Assembly: GCA_002901265.1 (NCBI GenBank)
Contig: PPHI01000057.1
Location: forward strand, 248,001 to 312,000
Length of the DNA: 64,000 nucleotides
Origin: Rhodopirellula baltica
Lineage (GTDB): Bacteria > Planctomycetota > Planctomycetia > Pirellulales > Pirellulaceae
Direction: 5' to 3'
Part shown: piece after piece, positions 51,685 to 60,765 of the stretch
Layout: every line of letters starts with the position of its first letter
Position numbering within the stretch: the stretch's first letter is position 1
The notes under the pieces: generated by a model
The model's input: only the letters and a program-made list of their open reading frames with translations
The model's database searches: none
What the model was told of the DNA's origin: nothing
Translations under genes and position numbers: made by a program

Positions 51685-53265
51685 ATGCGTCGACCGGTTC
51701 GACGCACTTTGATTCACCCCAAGTTCACTATGCCTTCGACTGAAACCTTGGCAGAGGATGCCGCACAGCAAGCCGTCCTGCGAATCCCACAGTTCCGGCT
51801 TCTTCGTGAACTGATCTACGATACAACCGGGATTTCTCTTGGTGACAACAAGCTGGACTTTATCCAGTCGCGGCTCCGCAAACGCCTCCGTCATCTTAAA
51901 ATGGATTCGTTTGCGAAATACTATGACCTGCTGAAATCGCAAGGCCCTCAGGGCGCCGAGATGCAGGAGATGATCAATCGCGTTACGACGAACAAGACGC
52001 ACTTCTTCCGCGAAGATCACCACTTTGAACATCTCCGCAACAACATTTTCCAACGCATGATCGAAGAAGCGACGCGGCGTGAGCGTCCGCGGAGGCTTCG
52101 TATTTGGTGTGCGGCGGCTTCGACCGGCGAAGAGCCCTACACCCTTGCCATTTCGGTCCGTGAAGTCTTCGCCAACCAGCCAGGTTGGGACATTCGCATC
52201 TTGGCGACAGACATTGACACCAATGTTCTCGAACGTTGCAAAGAAGCGACTTATATTCCCGACCAATTACTTGAAACACCGGGCGAAATCGTCAAAAGGT
52301 ATTTTTCGCCGTCGAAATCAACACCTGGGTCACTGACGGTCCGCCAAGAAGTCAAAGACCTGGTTACGTTCCGCCAGCTGAACTTGCTGGAATCGGAATG
52401 GCCGATTCGGACGCAGTTCGATGTCATTTTTTGCCGTAACGTGTTGATCTATTTCGATCAGCCCACGCAAGACACAGTCATGCGGCACATGGCAGATTAC
52501 CTCAAACCCGAAGGAACGCTGTTCATCGGGCACTCCGAATCGCTTTCCGGATTGGCGAGTACCTACACTCGAGTTGGCCGGACAATCTACCAACACACAA
52601 ATTATGTCGGCGGACCGGCGAGCGGGTCACAGTCACAGCCACAATACAGCACGCCGACGCCACGGCCGATGCTTTCCGGCAACTCCCCGCGCAATGACGC
52701 CTCATCGACTCCCGTTGCCAAAGCAACTGCGCCACTCGAACGAAAATCGATCATCGTCGGGGACATTCATAGCAGCGACAAACCGATGCTGATCAGCACG
52801 GTACTGGGTTCATGCATCGCCGTTTGCCTGTATGACGACGCAATCAAAGCCGGCGGGATGAATCACTTCGCGCTGCCGACCGGTCAATTGGGATCACGAA
52901 AGATCGCCAGCTTTGGCGTCCACGCCATGGAATTGCTGATCAACGAAATCATGCAACTCGGCGGCGACCGACGCCGACTGAAAGCCAAGGTGTTCGGCGG
53001 AGCCAATGTTTTGGGAATGAGTGGTGAAGACAAGATTGGCCAAAAGAACGTCGACTTCATCCGCAACTTTTTACACACAGAAAACATTCCGATTACGGCC
53101 GAGTATCTCGGTGGCAATCAAGGCATGCAGGTTTTGTTCGAACCATGCAGTGGACGGGCAAAAATGAAATTGCTTGACCATTCGAAAACGATCGAAGCCG
53201 AAAAAATCGACCGCGCTCAGACGACGACGAAGAGCGAGCCGGTTTCCGATATCACATTGTTCTAA
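51685..53265 (+). CDS. cheR-cheD: CheR-CheD fusion: receptor methyltransferase plus receptor glutamine deamidase
   Basis: A 526-residue protein made of two normally separate enzymes. Residues 36-305 are CheR: an N-terminal helical domain, NKTHFFREDHHFEHL, the SAM loop IWCAAASTGEEPYTLAI (140-156), ILATDID, and FDVIFCRNVLIYFD. Residues 306-352 are a Ser/Pro/Thr-rich linker. Residues 354-500 are CheD: VLGSCIAVCLYD with the catalytic Cys377, GGMNHFALP with His394 at the expected 17-residue spacing, and VFGGANVLGM. The C-terminus ends VSDITLF. CheR methylates receptor glutamates using SAM and CheD deamidates receptor glutamines. Two ATG codons (51685 and 51730) are possible starts; the first has AAAGG close by. 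Confidence 0.93.
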   Translation: MRRPVRRTLIHPKFTMPSTETLAEDAAQQAVLRIPQFRLLRELIYDTTGISLGDNKLDFIQSRLRKRLRHLKMDSFAKYYDLLKSQGPQGAEMQEMINRVTTNKTHFFREDHHFEHLRNNIFQRMIEEATRRERPRRLRIWCAAASTGEEPYTLAISVREVFANQPGWDIRILATDIDTNVLERCKEATYIPDQLLETPGEIVKRYFSPSKSTPGSLTVRQEVKDLVTFRQLNLLESEWPIRTQFDVIFCRNVLIYFDQPTQDTVMRHMADYLKPEGTLFIGHSESLSGLASTYTRVGRTIYQHTNYVGGPASGSQSQPQYSTPTPRPMLSGNSPRNDASSTPVAKATAPLERKSIIVGDIHSSDKPMLISTVLGSCIAVCLYDDAIKAGGMNHFALPTGQLGSRKIASFGVHAMELLINEIMQLGGDRRRLKAKVFGGANVLGMSGEDKIGQKNVDFIRNFLHTENIPITAEYLGGNQGMQVLFEPCSGRAKMKLLDHSKTIEAEKIDRAQTTTKSEPVSDITLF

Positions 53266-53298
53266 ATCAAAACGTCTAAAATCGCCGAGGGGGGCACA

Positions 53299-54363
53299 AT
53301 GTCGAAAATTAAGGTTCTAGTGGTCGATGACTCAGCTCTAATGCGGCAGCTGATCACGAAAATCCTATCCGAAGCGCCGGATATCGAGGTGATCGGGTCG
53401 GCAAGTGATCCGTACAAAGCACGCGAGCGTATCCTTGCCCAGCAGCCAGACGTTATTACGCTCGACGTCGAAATGCCGCGCATGGATGGCCTGACGTTTC
53501 TAAGCAAGTTGATGCGTTCACGCCCAATGCCGGTGGTGATGGTTTCCTCGCTGACCGAAAAGGGCTGCGATACGACGATTCGCGCGTTGGAATTCGGCGC
53601 TGTCGACTTTGTCACCAAGCCCAAGGTCGACGTGACCAATGGGATGGCGACTGTCGGTGATGAGATCGTCGAAAAAGTTCGGACCGCGGCACGCGCCAAG
53701 GTCACCAAACTCGAAATCCCCGATGTCGTCGTTCAAGAAAAGGTTTCGAACACGTCGTCTGACGCGTTGATTACCAGTACTCACAAAGTGATCGCGATCG
53801 GGACTTCAACCGGTGGGACCCAAGCACTCACCCAAGTCCTACCGAAACTGCCTTCGAACATTCCTGGCATTGTTGTCGTTATCCACATGCCTCCAGGATT
53901 TACGGGACGTTTTGCCAATCGCTTGAACGAACTCTGTCAAATCCAAGTCAAAGAAGCTCAGCATGGTGATATGATTTTGCCAGGCCAAGCGTTGATCGCA
54001 CCGGGCAATTTCCATATGACAGTCGGGCGTAGCGGTGCTCGTTACATGGTGAAGCTCAATGACAACGCTCCGGTGAACCAGTTCCGGCCTTCGGTCGATG
54101 TATTGTTCGACTCTTGTGCGAAGTACGTCGGAAGTAACGCTCTCGGCGTGATCTTGACCGGAATGGGATATGACGGTGCCGATGGAATGCTGGCGATGAA
54201 AAAAGCTGGCGCCGCGACAATCGCACAGGACCAAAATAGCTGCGTTGTCTTTGGTATGCCCAACGAAGCGATCAAGCGTGGTGGCGTCGACACGGTCATG
54301 CCGCTCAATCAGATTGCCGAGGGAATCCTGAGTCACGCGAAAAAGATGACCGCCAACGTCTAA
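53299..54363 (+). CDS. cheB: Chemotaxis response regulator / methylesterase CheB
   Basis: A 354-residue protein. The receiver domain has VVDDSALMR and the phosphoacceptor Asp56 in ITLDVEMPRMDG. A linker of about 45 residues follows. The methylesterase domain has the catalytic Ser in IGTSTGGTQALTQVLPKLP, His in VIHMPPGFTGRFANRL, and Asp in ILTGMGYDGADGM. It removes methyl groups (and may deamidate glutamines) on the receptors after CheA phosphorylation, opposing the CheR half of the upstream fusion. GAGGGGGG stands 6-8 bases before ATG 53299, a strong ribosome site. It is the last gene of the cluster. Confidence 0.95.
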   Translation: MSKIKVLVVDDSALMRQLITKILSEAPDIEVIGSASDPYKARERILAQQPDVITLDVEMPRMDGLTFLSKLMRSRPMPVVMVSSLTEKGCDTTIRALEFGAVDFVTKPKVDVTNGMATVGDEIVEKVRTAARAKVTKLEIPDVVVQEKVSNTSSDALITSTHKVIAIGTSTGGTQALTQVLPKLPSNIPGIVVVIHMPPGFTGRFANRLNELCQIQVKEAQHGDMILPGQALIAPGNFHMTVGRSGARYMVKLNDNAPVNQFRPSVDVLFDSCAKYVGSNALGVILTGMGYDGADGMLAMKKAGAATIAQDQNSCVVFGMPNEAIKRGGVDTVMPLNQIAEGILSHAKKMTANV

Positions 54364-54480
54364 CCAAAGATCGATGATTCGCTGTCACCCAAAACTCCGT
54401 CGGTATCAGCAGCAGCCTCACTTGCTGCGTTTGCGGAGATGCAGGCGACGTCGCCGTCAGATCATTTCAACATCGCGGTC

Positions 54481-55488
54481 TTAACAAGTGGTCGCAACCC
54501 CTTGGTTGTTGGCCGCGCTCGCTGAAGCCAATCGGTGGATAAATCGCATTTTCTCGATCACCGGTGGCGTGAACACTTCGGGCACAAGGTCCAGTAGCCC
54601 CATGTCGCGATTGAGTTCATTCGCCATGATCCCGATCCGCCGATAATCGGTGATCAATGAATCAAAGTCGGCTTCGGTGAGACGGTCGCCGTCGTCTTGA
54701 AAGTGACCAAAGGTTCGCGCGATCGCGATCATGTCCAAGTAGGCATTGAATGTCTCCGCGAAATCCTCCCAAGGGTGCATTGTCGCGTATTCGCTGACAA
54801 AACTCTGTTGCCAGTTCGCCGGCGCACCTTGTTCGTAATAGCGATCACGTGCTTCACCGTACTCCGGATCGCGTTCGTCGCCGAAAATCGCTCGACATTC
54901 TTCAATGCAGCTTGTCTGCACACATTTCTGCCAAAAATAGTGTCCGAGTTCATGGCGGAAATGACCAACCAGCGTTCGGTGAGGCTCGCCGAACTGCACC
55001 CGGGTACGTTCCCGATGAACGCTGTCTGCTTCCGCCAGGTCGAGGGTGATCACACCATCGGCATGTCCGGTCGAGACGGGCTCGGTCGACGATGACTTGA
55101 ATTCGAACAGCAGCTTCGGTTCCTGCTGATCATTTAATGGCAGCCCGATTCGATCAATGTCGTAAAGCACCCGGTGCTTTGCCCGCTCGACCAACCGCCA
55201 CTGTTTGAGGTTACTGTCGATCGATGGGTCGGGAATCACCTGATTCAGTTCACAATAACGGCACCTGGCTTCAGGGTCGCTCTGACGCGTTGTTCCGTTG
55301 CAAACTTGGTACTCCGTCCGATTTTGGCACATCGCCAACGTTTCACCACAATTCGTGCAGCGCTGCGAAACGTCAATAGAAGTGACCTTCGAGCAACACG
55401 CGCACCGCCCCACCTGACTGCCACAGCTTACGCAATGGTCACTGTGGAAAAACAGATCGGCACCACACCCGCACTGAAAGGTTTTCAT
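54481..55488 (-). CDS. Putative zinc-binding metallopeptidase with N-terminal zinc ribbons
   Basis: A 335-residue protein. The first 75 residues hold repeated cysteine pairs (CGCG, CVSCG, CACC, CTNCG and CRYC), two or more zinc ribbons. The catalytic region is GHFRHELGHYFW with the HExxH motif (His179), followed by EEC and later HPWEDFAETFNAYLDM, where a Glu/Asp third ligand is expected. This matches the putative zinc-binding metallopeptidase family (DUF2248-type). It has no signal peptide and should be cytoplasmic; its substrate is unknown. ATG 55488 starts the ribbon; TTG 55506 is an alternative six residues longer. It converges with cheB across a 117-base gap. Confidence 0.8.
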   Translation of the reverse strand: MKTFQCGCGADLFFHSDHCVSCGSQVGRCACCSKVTSIDVSQRCTNCGETLAMCQNRTEYQVCNGTTRQSDPEARCRYCELNQVIPDPSIDSNLKQWRLVERAKHRVLYDIDRIGLPLNDQQEPKLLFEFKSSSTEPVSTGHADGVITLDLAEADSVHRERTRVQFGEPHRTLVGHFRHELGHYFWQKCVQTSCIEECRAIFGDERDPEYGEARDRYYEQGAPANWQQSFVSEYATMHPWEDFAETFNAYLDMIAIARTFGHFQDDGDRLTEADFDSLITDYRRIGIMANELNRDMGLLDLVPEVFTPPVIEKMRFIHRLASASAANNQGVATTC

Positions 55489-55740
55489 TGTGCAACACAG
55501 ATTCAAAGAGGTTGAAAATCGGACAAGGACGTATCATCCAGGTCGACTGCCACTCAGTCGACATTCGCCGTACCACTAGAGCAACTGATGTGCCAAGACG
55601 TCGAGGACGGATAGCCAAAACGCGGGGAAGAACTTTATCATTCAGTCCTGACGTTCCCTCGATTCGGCCCGCGGCGTGATTATCCGCGAATTCCAATCAA
55701 GGCGAAACGCTGTCTTCTTGGCCACTATGCGGACGCTTCG

Positions 55741-57135
55741 ATGTTTGATCATGACTCACCTTTTGCTTCTCGGATTTGGCCGTGGGCGATTGGCGCACTC
55801 GCGATTCTCAGTCTGATCGGTTTGATTGTGACCAGTTGGATCTGGGCCGACTTCGGGCGTGAACAAGAAATCGTTGGCAAGATCACCAAGCACCTCCCAA
55901 ACAGTGACTTGCCGGACGCGAAGGAATTGGCCGGCGAACTTCGCTTGCAGTCTCGTTTGACGGCGCTGCTCATTTTGAATTTGTTGGGGTCAGCGATCAC
56001 CCTCGCGATGCTGGTGCGTTCATACGTGGTCAACATGACGCAACTGCGAAGCGTACAAGTTCTGGCAACCGATATTCTGGCGAGCTTGGACCAGGCGGTG
56101 ATCACCGTCGACTGCGAAGGAAAAATCTTAAGCGTGAATCCCTGCGCGATCATGATGCTGGGAACGGATCCGATGTCAGAGGAAACGACTCTCGCCCAAC
56201 TCCCCAAGCCTTATCGTGTGCTGGATAACTTGCGATCAGAGGTGCTGCAAAAGCAAAAACCGGTTCGTGATCACGAGTACGTTTTCGAGTCGAAGGTTCA
56301 AACACGCTTTCTGAGAACCGGTTGCAATTTATTGCATGACCACCAGGGCAACCAAATCGGTGTCGTGATCCACATCTTGGACGTTTCAGAAAAGGCACTG
56401 ATTGAGCGGCGATTGCGCCGGATGGAACGGTACATGGGGCTGGGCTCACTGGCCGCTGGTCTCCAGCATGAAATCAAGAACCCTCTCGCGGCACTGTCGC
56501 TGCATGTCCAATTGTTGGCAGAGGCACTTGAAGACGAGGGGGATGAAGAAACGGTCCAGGAAAGCCTCGAGGTGCTACGGACGGAAGTACGCAGAGTGAC
56601 CTACGTGCTGGAGAGCTTCCGGGAATACGCCTCGGTCGCAGAACTTCACCGGATCCAAATCAACCTGATTGACTTGATCGACAAACTCGTCCGCCTGACC
56701 GCCCCCCAGGCGGCAGCCAAAGGAATCCAGCTCGTCACACCGATAAATCGCACGGGTCTACGTGTCAGCTTGGACGCCGATCGCATGGAACAGGTGCTGT
56801 TGAATTTGCTACTCAACGCTTTCACCGCAATGCCCGAGGGCGGCAAAGTGACTCTTGAAACGGAAGACCTGAGCGATTGGGTGGCGATCCGCGTGATGGA
56901 CGAGGGATGCGGGATCCCCAAAGACCTTCAAGACAAAGTATTCGACCCGTACTTCACAACACGAAACGACGGGACCGGGATGGGGTTGGCGATTTCCGAA
57001 AAAATCGTACGGCAACATGGGGGGCGTCTCGAACTTGAAACAGGCGTTGCCGGAACGACCTTCAGCGTGCTGCTTCCGAAGCACGAAAGAGTGCTTGCCG
57101 GCGATGCCACGCCACCCGAGATGAGCCACGACTAG
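55741..57135 (+). CDS. Two-component sensor histidine kinase (NtrB-like)
   Basis: A 464-residue kinase. Two TM helices (about 11-34 and 75-100) bracket a short extracytoplasmic loop of about 40 residues. A PAS domain (about 115-220) begins ILASLDQAVITVDCEGKILSV. HisKA has the phosphorylated His243 in LAAGLQHEIKNPLAALS. HATPase_c has LLNLLLNAFTAMPEGG, MDEGCGIPKDLQDKVFDPYFTT and GTGMGLAISEKIVRQHGG. The domain order is that of NtrB/AtoS kinases, which pair with sigma-54 activators. No response regulator gene lies next to it in the window, so it is an orphan here. The start is ATG 55741. Confidence 0.92.
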   Translation: MFDHDSPFASRIWPWAIGALAILSLIGLIVTSWIWADFGREQEIVGKITKHLPNSDLPDAKELAGELRLQSRLTALLILNLLGSAITLAMLVRSYVVNMTQLRSVQVLATDILASLDQAVITVDCEGKILSVNPCAIMMLGTDPMSEETTLAQLPKPYRVLDNLRSEVLQKQKPVRDHEYVFESKVQTRFLRTGCNLLHDHQGNQIGVVIHILDVSEKALIERRLRRMERYMGLGSLAAGLQHEIKNPLAALSLHVQLLAEALEDEGDEETVQESLEVLRTEVRRVTYVLESFREYASVAELHRIQINLIDLIDKLVRLTAPQAAAKGIQLVTPINRTGLRVSLDADRMEQVLLNLLLNAFTAMPEGGKVTLETEDLSDWVAIRVMDEGCGIPKDLQDKVFDPYFTTRNDGTGMGLAISEKIVRQHGGRLELETGVAGTTFSVLLPKHERVLAGDATPPEMSHD

Positions 57136-57229
57136 CCCGAAAAAATGGGCTCAATCGCGCAGTCAAGCGATCTGCCATTGCAATCGTGTGCCACCCTGTG
57201 ACGATCGGTCAATCCACGAGGCTTTTTCA

Positions 57230-57258
57230 TTGACACTTTATTGGTGCCACCCTAATCT
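57230..57258 (+). promoter_or_regulatory. Near-consensus sigma-70 promoter
   Basis: TTGACA (57230-57235), a 17-base spacer, then TAATCT (57253-57258). Transcription would start near 57265, about 35 bases before ATG 57300. This is the closest match to consensus I saw in the window. Confidence 0.6.
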
Positions 57259-57299
57259 GAAAGTCGAGTCTAGGCCTCTCAATCTTTTCATCGATCGAA

Positions 57300-57677
57300 A
57301 TGTTTCGCGCCGTTCTTCTTTTCACCACAACATGCCTGTTGGCGATTGCGTTTCAACCGCAGTCGGCACACGCGAGTTGCGGTGATTGGCTGCAGCATTC
57401 AATCGAAAATCCCACCGGGCATGCGCAGATTGACTTCCCAATCAGCCGTGACTTTCCTGCCGTTCCCTGTGACGGCCCAAATTGCCAAAGCGTCCCGGTG
57501 CCCGCGATCCCAGTTTCTTTTGCGGACGGTAAGGTCACGCGAAACACGCAGCCACTCGCAGTCCTGCGTCTCCAAGACCACAGTATTGAGTCCGAGCTTG
57601 GCTATGCGTTGGTCGAATCGAATCAGTATGTGCTGCCGGGGCATCTCTTGCCGATCGAACGGCCTCCACGTGTCTAG
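57300..57677 (+). CDS. Small secreted protein, function unknown
   Basis: A 125-residue protein. The signal peptide (MFRAVLLFTTTCLLAIAFQP in outline, cleaved near AHA-S) is followed by a short Cys-containing mature part: SCGDWLQH near the start and CDGPNCQSVPVPAIP in the middle, which could form one or two disulfides. The C-terminus is rich in Pro and Leu. I know of no characterised relative. It sits behind a strong promoter and before the multihaem cytochrome gene, but a 190-base gap separates them. The start is ATG 57300. Confidence 0.7.
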   Translation: MFRAVLLFTTTCLLAIAFQPQSAHASCGDWLQHSIENPTGHAQIDFPISRDFPAVPCDGPNCQSVPVPAIPVSFADGKVTRNTQPLAVLRLQDHSIESELGYALVESNQYVLPGHLLPIERPPRV

Positions 57678-57870
57678 TGTTCGAATTCGCGTCAACGCAA
57701 CCTCGCATGGTGCCCACTCGCAATTTCTAGTTGGTGCCCCCTGTTGATCCGCGATTGCAAGCCAATCGATTGACGCGAATTCCCAGACCAATTTTCGCTT
57801 TCCGCTGATGCCCCTGCCAGGTCATTGCGGCGCACACAATACTGTCGATCACGCTAGGAATTCCGACCCC

Positions 57871-60765
57871 ATGTCCACGTCATCCGGTGCGGGCACAGCC
57901 AAGCCAACACCCAAGAAAAAGAAATACGTCCGCGCCGTCGGGCCAAAGCTACGCAAGCTGCTCTATTTCATCTTCGTTCTCTTTGCGTTGCTGTTTGCCA
58001 ATTCGGGTTACCTGGGGCTGATCACTTTCTTGGAGTGGTTCTCGCAGGAAACTTACCAGGACTATTACTACCAATACATGTTCCTCGCCCACCTATTGCT
58101 GGGCGTGATTTTGATCCTGCCGGTGGTGATCTTTGGCTTCGTCCACATGTGGAACTCCAAAGACCGTCGCAACCGACGGGCGGTCCGCATCGGATACGCA
58201 CTGTTCGCGATCAGCCTGCTATTGCTGATCACCGGGATCTTGCTGGTTCGCATTGCGGGCTTTGACCTGCGGCAACCGTTCGCGCGCAGCACCGTGTACT
58301 GGTTGCATGTCGCGTCACCGCTGTTGTTGGTCTGGTTGTATTGGCTGCACCGATTGGCTGGGCCACGTATCAAATGGAAAATCGGCATGAAGTTCGCGGG
58401 TGTCGCTGGTGCGGCAATCGCGTTGTTGGTGATCATGCAAACGCAGGACCCGCGCCAGTGGAATTCCATCGGTCCAGAATCCGGCGTGCAGTATTTCGAG
58501 CCCTCGCTCGCTCGAACCAGTACCGGTGATTTCATCCCAGCCGACGCGCTGATGAACGACGAGTACTGTTTGAAGTGCCACGCCGACATCCACAAAGATT
58601 GGAGCGACAGCGTTCACCGCTTCAGCTCGTTTAACAACCCGCCGTACTTTGCCAGCGTCAGCGACACTCGCGAGAAATCTCTCAAGCGAGACGGTAGCGT
58701 TCAAGCGTCGCGTTGGTGTGCGGGCTGCCACGACCCGGTGCCGTTCTTCTCGGGCGCATTCGACGATCCGAACTTTGACATGCTGGAACACAAGACCGCC
58801 AAAGCAGGCATCACCTGCACGGTCTGTCACGCGATCACCAACGTCAACAGCGTCCGCGGAAACGCCGACTACACCATCGAAGAACCGTTGCATTACCCAT
58901 TTGCCAGTAGCGACAATGCGATGCTGCAATGGGTCAATAATCAACTGGTTAAAGCGAAACCGACGTTCCACAAGAAAACGTTCTTGAAGCCGTTCCATAA
59001 AACGGCCGAGTTCTGTTCGACCTGCCACAAGGTCCACTTGCCCAAGGCACTGACCGGTTACAAGGAATTCTTGCGTGGTCAGAATCACTACGATCCTTAC
59101 CTCTTCAGTGGAGTGTCGGGTCACGGGGCACGCAGTTTCTACTACCCGCCAAAAGCAGTCGACAATTGCAGCAAGTGCCACATGCCATTGGTCAAGTCCG
59201 ACGACTTTGGTGCTCAAATGTTTGACGACGCGACCGAGTTGAGCGTCCACGATCACTTGTTCCCGAGTGCGAACACGGGGCTGGCATGGCTGCGTGATCG
59301 CGACGAGATCATCAAGGCACACCAAGACTTTTTGAAAGACACCATGCGGGTCGACATCTTCGGCATCCGCGAAGGTGGCGAAATCGACGGCAAACTGGTC
59401 GCCCCACTGCGTCCGACCGTTCCTGAGCTGGTCCCTGGCAACAAGTACTTGCTGGAAACCGTCATCCGCACGCTGAAGCTGGGTCACCTGTTTACGCAGG
59501 GAACGGTCGACTCGAACGAAGTCTGGTTGGAAGTCACCGTCACCAGTGGCGATCGCGTGATCGGCCGCAGCGGTGCGGTCAACGAACAACGTGGCAACGA
59601 GGTTGATCCTTGGTCGCACTTCGTCAACGTGTTCATGCTGGATAAAGACGGCAATCGAATCGATCGCCGCAACGCCGAGGACATTTTCACGCCGCTTTAC
59701 AACCACCAGATCCCGCCGGGAGCTGGGCAAACGGTTCACTACGGTTTGACGATTCCCGAAGACGTCGACGCACCCGTCACCGTCGAATTGAAATTGCAAT
59801 ATCGCAAGTTCGACCAGCGGTACATGGATTTTGTCGCCAAGCAGAACGAAAAGCTCGGCCAGATCATCCGCGGACACGAAGCCGGCCAGGATTACATCAA
59901 CGAGTTGCCGATCACGACGCTGGCCACTGACACAGTGACCTTCCCGGTCCAAGGCGTCGCGTCGAGCGTCAGCAACGCAGAACGTGACATCCCGGTCTGG
60001 CAACGCTGGAACGACTACGGCATCGGGTTGTTGCTCAAAGGCAAAGCCGAACTTCGTCAGGCCGAAGAAGCATTCAGCGCGGTTGAAAAACTGGGACGTT
60101 ACGACGGACCAATGAACCTGACTCGCGTGTTTAATTCAGAAGGTCGCTTGGATGATGCCGTCGCGGCACTGAAACGAGCGAACGAATTCAGCGACACCGA
60201 CGGATTCCCGCGTTGGACCTACGCTTGGTTGTCTGGTGCGGTCAACGCCCAGCAGGGCCGCTTGGAAGACGCGGAAAAGAACTTGCGTAGTGTGTTGGAA
60301 GACAGCACCGAAGAGATGCAACGCCGCGGATTCGACTTCAGTCTGGACATCGAAGTGATCAACTTGCTTGGCCGAACGCTGTTCGACCTGGGCAATGTTC
60401 GTGATCGCCAAGGCCGTGGTGATGAGAGTCGCAAGTATTTCGAAGAAGCGATCACCCGCTTCCAGAAAACCCTGGAAATTGATCCCGAAAACGTGACCGC
60501 TCACCACAACCTTCGCGAGCTATACGAGAAGATTGGTGACCGAGAGAGTGCGGCGAAACACCGTGACTTGCACGGAATCTACAAGCCAGACGACAACGCC
60601 CAAGGTCGGGCGGTGCGATTGGCACGTCAAAAATACCCTGCGGCAAACCATGCCGCGGAAGCTGTCGTGATTTATTCACTGCAGCGAGAAGAAGCACTGC
60701 AGGAGAGTGATGAAGCCCAAACGTCCGAAACCGAAACGAAAGCGGAGGCAACCAATGTCAACTGA
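57871..60765 (+). CDS. Membrane-anchored pentahaem c-type cytochrome with TPR region
   Basis: A 964-residue protein. Four to five TM helices lie in the first 190 residues, including pairs of histidines (YMFLAHLLLG, WLHVASPLLLVW) reminiscent of a membrane cytochrome b. Five CxxCH haem motifs follow: CLKCH (58567), CAGCH (58717), CTVCH (58816), CSTCH (59014) and CSKCH (59167), in a cytochrome c554/multihaem-like arrangement with extra His (SVHRFSSF, HDHLF). A beta-rich domain (about 490-650) and a TPR-containing helical region (about 720-930) complete it. It probably moves electrons between the quinone pool and an external partner; the partner is unknown. ATG 57871 with AGGAA upstream is used. 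It overlaps the next gene by 11 bases. Confidence 0.9.
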   Translation: MSTSSGAGTAKPTPKKKKYVRAVGPKLRKLLYFIFVLFALLFANSGYLGLITFLEWFSQETYQDYYYQYMFLAHLLLGVILILPVVIFGFVHMWNSKDRRNRRAVRIGYALFAISLLLLITGILLVRIAGFDLRQPFARSTVYWLHVASPLLLVWLYWLHRLAGPRIKWKIGMKFAGVAGAAIALLVIMQTQDPRQWNSIGPESGVQYFEPSLARTSTGDFIPADALMNDEYCLKCHADIHKDWSDSVHRFSSFNNPPYFASVSDTREKSLKRDGSVQASRWCAGCHDPVPFFSGAFDDPNFDMLEHKTAKAGITCTVCHAITNVNSVRGNADYTIEEPLHYPFASSDNAMLQWVNNQLVKAKPTFHKKTFLKPFHKTAEFCSTCHKVHLPKALTGYKEFLRGQNHYDPYLFSGVSGHGARSFYYPPKAVDNCSKCHMPLVKSDDFGAQMFDDATELSVHDHLFPSANTGLAWLRDRDEIIKAHQDFLKDTMRVDIFGIREGGEIDGKLVAPLRPTVPELVPGNKYLLETVIRTLKLGHLFTQGTVDSNEVWLEVTVTSGDRVIGRSGAVNEQRGNEVDPWSHFVNVFMLDKDGNRIDRRNAEDIFTPLYNHQIPPGAGQTVHYGLTIPEDVDAPVTVELKLQYRKFDQRYMDFVAKQNEKLGQIIRGHEAGQDYINELPITTLATDTVTFPVQGVASSVSNAERDIPVWQRWNDYGIGLLLKGKAELRQAEEAFSAVEKLGRYDGPMNLTRVFNSEGRLDDAVAALKRANEFSDTDGFPRWTYAWLSGAVNAQQGRLEDAEKNLRSVLEDSTEEMQRRGFDFSLDIEVINLLGRTLFDLGNVRDRQGRGDESRKYFEEAITRFQKTLEIDPENVTAHHNLRELYEKIGDRESAAKHRDLHGIYKPDDNAQGRAVRLARQKYPAANHAAEAVVIYSLQREEALQESDEAQTSETETKAEATNVN

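Noticed and set aside
54400-54475. GCAGC/GCTGC and GGCGACGTCGCC palindromes between cheB and the metallopeptidase gene as a terminator
   Set aside because: Stems are short or lack a loop, and no T-run follows. The position fits a terminator, but the structure is too weak to call.
58315-60003. A 562-codon open frame on the minus strand opposite the pentahaem cytochrome gene
   Set aside because: It lies wholly antisense to a gene with five CxxCH motifs and TPRs. Its product has no recognisable domain. The open frame follows from the codon use of the real gene.
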